A model generated the notes under the pieces. The model had not been told where the DNA came from and searched no databases. It worked only from the letters and a program-made list of their open reading frames with translations. From the NCBI GenBank assembly GCA_030377865.1, contig JAUCGA010000056.1, positions 1 through 35,552 on the forward strand: 35,552 bases of DNA, in the 5' to 3' direction. Positions 25,997 through 32,945 of the stretch are shown here, in pieces; within the stretch, counting starts at the first letter, position 1, and every line of letters starts with the position of its first letter. The stretch is from Anaerolineales bacterium HSG25. Its GTDB lineage: Bacteria; Chloroflexota; Anaerolineae; 4572-78; J111. The position numbers were made by a program, and so were the translations under genes.

Positions 25997-27217
25997 ATGA
26001 AAAAATTAGTAATACTTGCCAGTTTTGTTTTATTAGTAGCGATGGTAGCGGCCCAATGTGGTACTATAGCCTTGCCAGAATCAGCCTCTCCAACTAATCC
26101 ACAAGAAGTTGCCGTTGAACAGACCAACTCTGATGATTTAGGAATTCCGAACTTAGATTTTGAAGCACCTCAATTTGTTGGTGCTAAGTCTTGCGGGGAA
26201 GCGGATTGTCACGTAGATACTTATGACTCTTTTATGAAGACCGGACACCCCTACAAGCTCAACAAAGTGGTCGATGGTCAATCACCAGAATATCCTTTCT
26301 CTGAGGTTCCCGACCCACCGGATGGGTATACTTGGGATGACATCACTTATGTTATCGGTGGTTATGGCTGGAAGGCTCGTTTTCTCGACAAAGATGGGTA
26401 CATCATCACTGGCGATGAAAACGCCACCACTCAGTACAATCTATACAATGAAGACCTTGACATGGGCGATAATTGGGTAGGCTATCATGCTGGCGAAGAA
26501 AACGTACCCTACGACTGTGGTTCGTGTCACACCACTAATTACCAACCCGATGGGCATCAGGATGATCTACCCGGTATTACCGGCACGTGGAGCGAAACCG
26601 GTGTTCAATGTGAAGAGTGCCATGGCCCCGGTAGCCAGCACAACGAAGATCCTTATCTGGTTAAAATGAAAGTTGACCGCGACTCTGAACAGTGTGGTCA
26701 GTGTCATATTCGGGGTGAGGTTGAGTCGATTAATGCCAGTGGTGGTTTCATCAAGCATCACGAGCAGTACGAAGAGATGTTTGAATCCAAAAAACGGCTG
26801 ATGAGGTGTGTGGATTGTCACAATCCGCACGAAACCGTTAAATACGCCAATGGCCTGGGTATCAGGACATCTTGCAAGAACTGCCATTTTGAAGAAGCAA
26901 AATTCCAAAAAATTACGGATCGCAAACATGCCAGTTGTATTGAGTGCCATATGCCGCGCATCAGTAAGAACGCTCTGGGAGATGTGGATCGCTATACCGG
27001 AGACCTGCGTACTCACTTGATGGGCATCAATCCCTTTGAAACTGTTCAGTTTGATGAAGAAGGTGCGACCTCCCAGCCTTATCTGGCACTAGATTTTGCA
27101 TGTAAGAGTTGTCACTACGAGGGCGGACCGGCCAGCGTTGAAACAGATGAAGTTTTGATGGAGTTTTCTCTGGGGCATCATGAACGCGACCAGATTGGCA
27201 GTTACAACGAAGAATAA
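25997..27217 (+). CDS. Octahaem c-type cytochrome (c554-like), with a CX4CH first site
   Basis: 406 residues; GGAG lies seven bases before the ATG. The N-terminal signal helix (2-19) ends at AAQC21, a weak lipobox, so it may be a lipoprotein. Eight covalent haem sites are predicted: C66-X4-CH (CGEADCH) then CGSCH, CEECH, CGQCH, CVDCH, CKNCH, CIECH and CKSCH. GVQCEECHGPGSQH and HHEQY are cytochrome c554-type features, so it is a secreted electron carrier or oxidoreductase. It is a near copy of the gene at 27728, with about 510 bases of hairpins and a MITE between them. The two-residue insertion at the first haem site makes it CX4CH, while the paralog has CEECH. Confidence 0.88.
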   Translation: MKKLVILASFVLLVAMVAAQCGTIALPESASPTNPQEVAVEQTNSDDLGIPNLDFEAPQFVGAKSCGEADCHVDTYDSFMKTGHPYKLNKVVDGQSPEYPFSEVPDPPDGYTWDDITYVIGGYGWKARFLDKDGYIITGDENATTQYNLYNEDLDMGDNWVGYHAGEENVPYDCGSCHTTNYQPDGHQDDLPGITGTWSETGVQCEECHGPGSQHNEDPYLVKMKVDRDSEQCGQCHIRGEVESINASGGFIKHHEQYEEMFESKKRLMRCVDCHNPHETVKYANGLGIRTSCKNCHFEEAKFQKITDRKHASCIECHMPRISKNALGDVDRYTGDLRTHLMGINPFETVQFDEEGATSQPYLALDFACKSCHYEGGPASVETDEVLMEFSLGHHERDQIGSYNEE

Positions 27218-27247
27218 TCTTAATATATGCTTCTGCGGTCTTTCAGA

Positions 27248-27338
27248 GTAAATATTCAGTGAACTTGCCAAAAGGAGCGTCAGAAACCCGATTTCTCAAA
27301 AAAATCGGGTTTCTAGGGCGGTTTTACTGAACTTTTAC
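27248..27338 (+). mobile_element. MITE, copy 5, with perfect 8-bp target duplication
   Basis: GTAAATATTCAGTGAA ... ACTGAACTTTTAC, flanked by CTTTCAGA at 27240-27247 and 27339-27346. It lies 31 bases beyond the first octahaem stop codon. Confidence 0.9.
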
Positions 27339-27416
27339 CTTTCAGATAAACTTTCCCGCAAGTTTAGAACTTGCAGAAAGATGAATTTCTGAAAAAACTG
27401 TAGAACAAAATCATAC

Positions 27417-27459
27417 GGGTACACAGATACTTCTCAAAAAAGTCTGTGTACCCATTTTT
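27417..27459 (+). terminator. Rho-independent terminator after the first octahaem gene
   Basis: GGGTACACAGA and TCTGTGTACCC form an 11-bp stem, with ATTTTT following. It would end the 25997 transcript and separate it from the paralog. Confidence 0.7.
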
Positions 27460-27486
27460 GATATTAGTTAGCCAGAAAAGTTCTCA

Positions 27487-27525
27487 CCAATACCCTAAAG
27501 GTTTTTGAAACCTTTAGGGTATTGG
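27487..27525. repeat. 18-bp-arm palindrome (CCAATACCCTAAAGG)
   Basis: CCAATACCCTAAAGGTTT is mirrored by AAACCTTTAGGGTATTGG with a 3-nt loop. It is one of several unrelated hairpins between the two octahaem genes. Confidence 0.6.
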
Positions 27526-27539
27526 GTTGTTCAGTTCTC

Positions 27540-27617
27540 CATGCTTGTCACGCTACAAGCGTGACAAGCATGGTCTCATGTTTGACAAAATTACTGTAGG
27601 TGACGCTTGTAGCGTCA
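27540..27617. repeat. Pair of related hairpins with CACGCT/AGCGTG and GACGCT/AGCGTC cores
   Basis: CATGCTTGTCACGCT/AGCGTGACAAGCATG at 27540-27572 and TGACGCT/AGCGTCA at 27601-27617. They share the CTTGTAGCGTCAC-like vocabulary and look like partial copies of one repeat. Confidence 0.55.
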
Positions 27618-27727
27618 CGATTATGCCCATATAGATTAGAACTGAACAGCCCTTTAGGTACGATTGAAATCACTGCCAGCACTAATCGTAAAATCCAAAA
27701 TATCCAAAATTGTAATGAGGAATCATC

Positions 27728-29023
27728 ATGAAAAAATTCATTCTGCTGACAACACTGATTTTAGTGATAGCCTTGACAACTGCTTGCACCGGAGAACCTG
27801 GCCCGCAAGGCCCGATTGGAGTAGCCGGGCCGCCCGGTCAGGCAGGCCCTGCCGGAGCAGATGGGCTACCCGGCGTATCGGGTGCTGACGGGAGAGACGG
27901 CGAGGATGGTGTAAGCTATACCCCCCCAAATTATGTTGGTGCCGAGGCATGTGAGGAATGTCATGAAGATATTTACAAATCTTTTATGAAAACCGGACAT
28001 CCCTACAAACTCAATAAAGTCGTCGATGGTCAACGCCCAAAGTACCCTTATTCTGAAGTTAATAAACCACCCGAAGGCTACACTTGGGATGATATTTCCT
28101 ACGTCATCGGCGGATATGGTTGGAAAGCCCGTTTTATCGACAAAGAAGGCTACATCATCACCGGTGCCGATGAAGATGCCCAAACACAGTACAACCTATA
28201 CAATAAAGACCTTGATATGGGCGATAATTGGGTGGGCTATCATGCTGGCGAAGAAAACGTACCCTACGACTGCGGCTCGTGCCACACCACCGGCTATGAC
28301 GATGAAGAGGGAACTCATCAGGACGGATTGCCCGGTATTGTTGGTACTTGGGTCGAACCGGGCGTTCAGTGCGAGGAATGTCACGGCCCCGGCGAAAATC
28401 ATGTAAATAACCCCAAACTGGTTTCTGTAAAAGTTGACCGTGATGCAGAGGCTTGTGGCAAATGCCATGTTCGAGGTGATGTAACAGAGATAGATGCTAG
28501 CGGTGGCTTCATTAAGCATCACGAGCAGTACGAAGAGTTGTTTGAATCTAAGAAGCGGGTAATGGACTGCATTGATTGCCATGACCCGCATCAAAGCGTT
28601 AAGTACGCTAAGGGTTTAGGTATCAAAACAGCTTGCGAAAATTGCCATTTTGAGAATGTTGATTTGCAAAAAATCACGGATCGAAAACACGCCGAATGTG
28701 TTGATTGCCACATGCCTCGCGTTACCAAGAGTGCTTTGGGCGACCTTGAGCGATTTAGCGGCGACCTGCGTACACATTTGATGGCTATCAACCCTCGTTC
28801 CTTGACCCAATTTGATGAGGAAGGCGCGGTATCCAAGCCCTATCTCAGCTTGGATTTTGCTTGCAAAAGTTGCCACTACGAGGGCGGCTCGGCTACCGTT
28901 GAATCGGATGAGGTTATGATGGAGTTTGCCATAGGTCATCATGACCGTGATTTGGTGGGTAGCTACAACGAGGGGAATCAAGAAGAACAACCCGAAGAAA
29001 AGTCGTCATCTAATAATAAGTAA
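27728..29023 (+). CDS. Octahaem c-type cytochrome lipoprotein with collagen-like stalk
   Basis: 431 residues; GAGG lies before the ATG. The signal helix ends at TTAC20, a plausible though not ideal lipobox. Residues 22-60 are 13 uninterrupted Gly-X-Y triplets (GEP GPQ GPI ... GRD GED), then SYTPPNYVGAEACEECH starts the haem domain. Eight CXXCH sites are present: CEECH, CGSCH, CEECH, CGKCH, CIDCH, CENCH, CVDCH and CKSCH. The order of GVQCEECHGPGENH and HHEQYEELFESKKR matches the paralog at 25997. The acidic tail EEQPEEKSSSNNK ends the protein. A trimeric collagen-like stem on a lipid anchor would hold three haem domains away from the membrane; this is inference. Confidence 0.9.
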   Translation: MKKFILLTTLILVIALTTACTGEPGPQGPIGVAGPPGQAGPAGADGLPGVSGADGRDGEDGVSYTPPNYVGAEACEECHEDIYKSFMKTGHPYKLNKVVDGQRPKYPYSEVNKPPEGYTWDDISYVIGGYGWKARFIDKEGYIITGADEDAQTQYNLYNKDLDMGDNWVGYHAGEENVPYDCGSCHTTGYDDEEGTHQDGLPGIVGTWVEPGVQCEECHGPGENHVNNPKLVSVKVDRDAEACGKCHVRGDVTEIDASGGFIKHHEQYEELFESKKRVMDCIDCHDPHQSVKYAKGLGIKTACENCHFENVDLQKITDRKHAECVDCHMPRVTKSALGDLERFSGDLRTHLMAINPRSLTQFDEEGAVSKPYLSLDFACKSCHYEGGSATVESDEVMMEFAIGHHDRDLVGSYNEGNQEEQPEEKSSSNNK

Positions 29024-29030
29024 ACTTAAC

Positions 29031-29084
29031 GTTTGTAGTAGGCGATTCGTCGCCCTCAAAGGCACTAAAGTGCCTACTACGAAC
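29031..29084. repeat. Inverted repeat GTTTGTAGTAGGC.../GCCTACTACGAAC
   Basis: 13-bp arms (one mismatch) with an inner GGCGA.../TCGCC hairpin. It lies between the stop of the collagen-linked cytochrome and the 13-haem gene. It resembles dispersed palindromes and has no T-run. Confidence 0.55.
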
Positions 29085-29159
29085 TTCTTAAGTTGACAAT
29101 CATGGAATTAGTTGTATATAGTCCAGATTTTAAAGGTTTTCATTCTGACGAGAAAAATT

Positions 29160-30980
29160 ATGTCACAAAAAGCGTTGATGTTACTATTTGGCCTACTTGT
29201 TTTGGCAATTACGGGGGTTGGTTTCTTTTCGGTAGAGTTTACTTATGCGGATGGCCCTCCGGGCGATTACGCCTGTCGAGGCTGTCATGGCAATAACCAG
29301 CGTGAGTTGACCCTTCCTTCCGAAGAGACACTTTCTTTGCATGTTCCTCTAGGCGCGTTGAACAACTCACCGCACAACCTTAATCTCGACATGCCGGTTT
29401 TATGCCAAGATTGCCACCGGACCCGGATTCACTACCAATATCCTCACCAGCCTCTCACCGCTCAAACTCGGCAAGATTTCAGACGATCTACTTCAGAACA
29501 ATGCCAAGATTGCCATTACCCACACAGCCCACTGCATGCCCCTGACCAGCCTGACCCTGAGTCTCCAGTTTGTGTCGATTGCCACGGAAGCCATGAAATA
29601 GATTATGCCGACGATATTCTCAACAGTATGCCCTCGGCCTGTATTGCTTGCCACACCGAACAAACATCGGAGTGGGCCACCGACTTCATAGCGCCTCGGT
29701 TAGGGGTGGGGCAAGCTGCCGAAGGTTACGTGGGCAGTGACCGTTGCGGTGGCTGTCACGAGGAAAAATATTTCTCATGGCGTGAAACGTTGCATGCCAA
29801 AATGATTCAAGACCCAACAGTTGATCTCGATGCTGTTGTCGGCGACTTTAATCAACCTGATACGGATTTAACATTTAGTCGTGATGTTGTATCTTACACT
29901 ATCGGCAACCGTTGGAAACAACAATATATTACCAAATCTGGCGCGGATGAGTTTCATGTTTTGCCTGCTCAATGGAATATAGAAGCGAAGGAGTGGGTGT
30001 CCTATGCTTCTCCTGATGAGGATTGGCGACAGGCATGTGGCTCGTGCCATGTAACGGGGTTGGATACCCAAACATGGGGATTTGCCGAGTTTGGTGTGGG
30101 ATGCGAGAGTTGTCATGGTATGGGTGCAGACCATGCAAACGACCCTGAAAACGTCAACCTCTTTACCGAGGTGGATGATCAGGTCTGCGGAGCCTGCCAT
30201 AGCCGAGGTGTCTCGCCTGATGGATTTGACTTCCCGGCCACTTATCGCCCCGGCGACACCCTAACCGACCACTTCACCTTCACCAGTGACAAAAACGACC
30301 TTTGGCCCGATGGCAGTGCTAAAAAACATCATCAACAGTATATCGATTGGCAACAGAATAAAGTCATGAGGTTATCTGGTAAGGTAAACTGTGTCACTTG
30401 CCATGCGGTTCATGACTCCGGCACCAGTCACAGTCAACTTATCGAACCGATTGAGAACCTGTGTATCCAATGTCATAGCGATAAAAAAGCAATTATCAAC
30501 CATACCCCTTACCACGACCAAGCGATTAACAACTATCAATTTAATTGTGCAGATTGTCACATGCCAAATATGGCAATCAATACCATTGCATACGACGGCC
30601 ATAACCACACATTCCATCAGCCTGACCCCGAAACAACCCTTGAGCAGGGTGGCCCTGAGGTCATGTTCAATGCCTGTAATGGTTGTCACACCACCCCAGA
30701 TGAATCGGCCCAATGGGCCGCGGATACTGTTGCTTATGTAAAAACAATCGTCACCCCTGCGCCAATATCTTTCTTTGGTCCTGGACCTACACCCACATCT
30801 CCACCTGTGCCAACACCACTCCCCTCGGTGGGTGAGCCAGCTAAAATCTACCGCGTAGAAACAGGATACTGGTTACGTATCCTACTGATATTTGGTAGTA
30901 TATTGGCAGTTTTTGGTAGTCTCTATTTAGGAACGCTCATCTGGTTTGACAGGACACCAAAAGGAGATGATCATGTTTAA
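29160..30980 (+). CDS. 13-haem c-type cytochrome: five-haem module + octahaem c554-like module + C-terminal membrane anchor
   Basis: 606 residues from the ATG at 29160, where a clear signal peptide begins (SQKALMLLFGLLVLAITGVG, cleaved near TYA|DG); the longer TTG frame from 29112 adds unlikely residues. CXXCH sites: CRGCH, CQDCH, CQDCH, CVDCH, CIACH (N-module), then CGGCH, CGSCH, CESCH, CGACH, CVTCH, CIQCH, CADCH, CNGCH. The second set matches the octahaem order of 25997/27728, including GVGCESCHGMGADH and HHQQY. A Pro-rich linker leads to one TM helix (about LLIFGSILAVFGSLYLGTLI), so it is anchored by its C-terminus. The last 8 bases overlap the NapC-like start, indicating coupled translation. 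Confidence 0.9.
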   Translation: MSQKALMLLFGLLVLAITGVGFFSVEFTYADGPPGDYACRGCHGNNQRELTLPSEETLSLHVPLGALNNSPHNLNLDMPVLCQDCHRTRIHYQYPHQPLTAQTRQDFRRSTSEQCQDCHYPHSPLHAPDQPDPESPVCVDCHGSHEIDYADDILNSMPSACIACHTEQTSEWATDFIAPRLGVGQAAEGYVGSDRCGGCHEEKYFSWRETLHAKMIQDPTVDLDAVVGDFNQPDTDLTFSRDVVSYTIGNRWKQQYITKSGADEFHVLPAQWNIEAKEWVSYASPDEDWRQACGSCHVTGLDTQTWGFAEFGVGCESCHGMGADHANDPENVNLFTEVDDQVCGACHSRGVSPDGFDFPATYRPGDTLTDHFTFTSDKNDLWPDGSAKKHHQQYIDWQQNKVMRLSGKVNCVTCHAVHDSGTSHSQLIEPIENLCIQCHSDKKAIINHTPYHDQAINNYQFNCADCHMPNMAINTIAYDGHNHTFHQPDPETTLEQGGPEVMFNACNGCHTTPDESAQWAADTVAYVKTIVTPAPISFFGPGPTPTSPPVPTPLPSVGEPAKIYRVETGYWLRILLIFGSILAVFGSLYLGTLIWFDRTPKGDDHV

Positions 30981-32646
30981 GACTATATTAAATCTTATAA
31001 ACCGAGTTATTACACCAAGGCGTACACGGCCTTTATGGATTAGACTGTTGCCTTATGCCTTTTTAATTGCTGTTGGTCTGCTTATTTTTGCCCTGACCGG
31101 AGCTACTTGGGAATATACCAATAGTTCTCAATTTTGTGGGACGCAGTGCCATACCATGCCCCCTGAATACGCGGCCTATCAGTTTTCGCCCCATGCTCGG
31201 GTTAACTGTGTGGAATGTCATATTGGTCGAGCTTTTATTGCCACCCAGTTCACCCGTAAAGCTGGTGATTTAAGCCATGTCATCAGCTATCTTGGGGCAG
31301 AATACGAGGTACCCCTGCATATCAAACATCTACGCCCAGCCAACCAGATTTGTGAACGATGTCATAATCCTGAAAAATTCTCTGACAACAGCTTAAAAAA
31401 GTTTGAGCGTTTTAGCGCGGAGAGAAATAACGAGCCCTCCATCACCTATTTAACCTTCAAAACAGGCGGAGGAATGGCAGAAGAAGGGCTAGGAAAGGGA
31501 ATTCATTGGCATATCAATAATACAGTCGAATATATTGCTACTGATGAATCCTATCTGGCCCAAGAAATCCCTTGGGTTCGCCTAACCCGTCCTGATGGCA
31601 GTACGGAGGTATATGTAGATATTGAAGCAGACCTACCATCTGATTTTGCCATGAAAAACGAAGAACATCTCCATATTATGGACTGTACATCCTGCCACAA
31701 TCGTATTGCTCACCAGTTCCGCCGACCATCGGACACGATAGATGAGGCCATGTCTCGTGGCCTGATTTCGCCAGAGATTCCTTACTTCAAACAAAATGCG
31801 CTGGCGGTCATGGAGCGTAAATATCCCTCTATGGAGGAAGCCAATAAAGCTATTCGCAGGTTGCGCCAATATTATCAGGTTCATTGGCCTGATTATTACG
31901 CTCAACATCCCGAAATCGTCAATAATGGGATTGAAACCTTATTAGGCATTTATGAAAATACGGTTTTTCCAACAATGGATGTAAGTTGGAATACTCACCC
32001 CAATAACCAAGGCCATACGGCCACCGCGGGCTGTTTTCGGTGTCATGATGGCAAACATCTCAACGAACAACAGGAAACGATTCGGTTAGAATGTAACCTG
32101 TGTCATTCCGTTCCTCTTAAAAACCAGGTTGATGGCACTTCTCCAGTTCTACCCGTTTCCGCTCAGTTTGAGCCAGAATCCCATGCCGATAGCAACTGGG
32201 TCTCGCAACACCGGTTCCAGTTTAATGATACCTGTGAGGGTTGTCATACGGTGGAAAATCCCGGTGGCAGTGATGATATCAGCTATTGTGCCAACAGCGG
32301 TTGCCACGCGATGGAGGGGGATTATACTGGCTTGAATTCTGCCGAGTTAATCAAGCGGACAAATATTCTGTCTGCCGATTCGCCCACTCATCCAGAGGTT
32401 GCGCTCACATGGTCGGCCTTAATCAAGCCGATTTTGGTTGAACGGTGTGTGGTATGCCACAATCCAGACAACCCGAACGCGGACATCGACCTAACCAGCT
32501 ACGAAGGTGTGTTAACCACCGTCACCAAAGAAGATGCAACGAACAGCCCCTTAATTCAAGTACAACTAGACAAGCACCCCAACCGCCTCCCCGCGGATTC
32601 GTTGACATGGTTCACAGAATGGATTGAAGCAGGTATGCCGAAGTAA
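30973..32646 (+). CDS. NapC/NirT-like multihaem cytochrome with C-terminal PSCyt1-like domain
   Basis: 557 residues from the ATG at 30973 with AAAGGAGATGATC before it. The N-terminal TM helix (about 27-44) is followed by C55-X3-CH (CGTQCHTMPPEY) and CVECHIGR, the start of NapC/NrfH-type membrane quinol dehydrogenases. Further sites are CERCH, CTSCH, CFRCH, CNLCH, CEGCH, CANSGCH (CX4CH, 32287-32307) and CVVCH, nine in total. The last ~90 residues (IKPILVERCVVCHNP, DLTSYEGVL, FTEWIEAGMPK) resemble the PSCyt1 domain of Planctomycetes. It probably takes electrons from menaquinol and passes them to the coupled 13-haem protein. Confidence 0.88.
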   Translation: MFKTILNLINRVITPRRTRPLWIRLLPYAFLIAVGLLIFALTGATWEYTNSSQFCGTQCHTMPPEYAAYQFSPHARVNCVECHIGRAFIATQFTRKAGDLSHVISYLGAEYEVPLHIKHLRPANQICERCHNPEKFSDNSLKKFERFSAERNNEPSITYLTFKTGGGMAEEGLGKGIHWHINNTVEYIATDESYLAQEIPWVRLTRPDGSTEVYVDIEADLPSDFAMKNEEHLHIMDCTSCHNRIAHQFRRPSDTIDEAMSRGLISPEIPYFKQNALAVMERKYPSMEEANKAIRRLRQYYQVHWPDYYAQHPEIVNNGIETLLGIYENTVFPTMDVSWNTHPNNQGHTATAGCFRCHDGKHLNEQQETIRLECNLCHSVPLKNQVDGTSPVLPVSAQFEPESHADSNWVSQHRFQFNDTCEGCHTVENPGGSDDISYCANSGCHAMEGDYTGLNSAELIKRTNILSADSPTHPEVALTWSALIKPILVERCVVCHNPDNPNADIDLTSYEGVLTTVTKEDATNSPLIQVQLDKHPNRLPADSLTWFTEWIEAGMPK

Positions 32647-32671
32647 TGTATTGGCGATTCAGTGATTCGGC

Positions 32672-32708
32672 AAAAGGCCGTCAACAATTTAATGTTGACG
32701 GCCTTTTT
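32672..32708 (+). terminator. Rho-independent terminator after the NapC-like gene
   Basis: AAAAGGCCGTCAACA and TGTTGACGGCCTTTT, 15-bp arms with a 6-nt loop, then TTTTT. It lies 26 bases after the stop codon. Confidence 0.9.
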
Positions 32709-32791
32709 ATTTGTCGGTTTTGATGATAAAAAATTGAATTTTTTTAGTTTTTTTTTTTTTTTGAAATCTTCTTTGCGTTAACGCAAAGAAG
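32706..32791 (+). repeat. Duplicated element upstream of the 12-haem gene
   Basis: It holds the same 36-nt block and 24-bp palindrome as 25563-25637, but with a 15-T run (32748-32762) in the linker. It overlaps the last bases of the NapC terminator. The 12-haem gene starts 154 bases downstream. Confidence 0.6.
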
Positions 32792-32945
32792 ATTTTTATT
32801 AATTGTGGTAAACTGCATAAACGTGATTTAATTCACAAGTCAGGTTGATGTTGAAATCGAAGTGTAGCGGCTTTAGCTGTTGCCTAAAATATTGCACTCC
32901 AACATCATCTAAATCATCGTAGAAGTTAGTATAAAGGAGGAAGTT

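Noticed and set aside
26567..27016. Minus-strand ORFs inside the cytochrome genes (also at 28196, 28616, 30372)
   Set aside because: They are reverse frames of CXXCH-rich coding sequence; no ribosome-binding sites and no recognisable domains.
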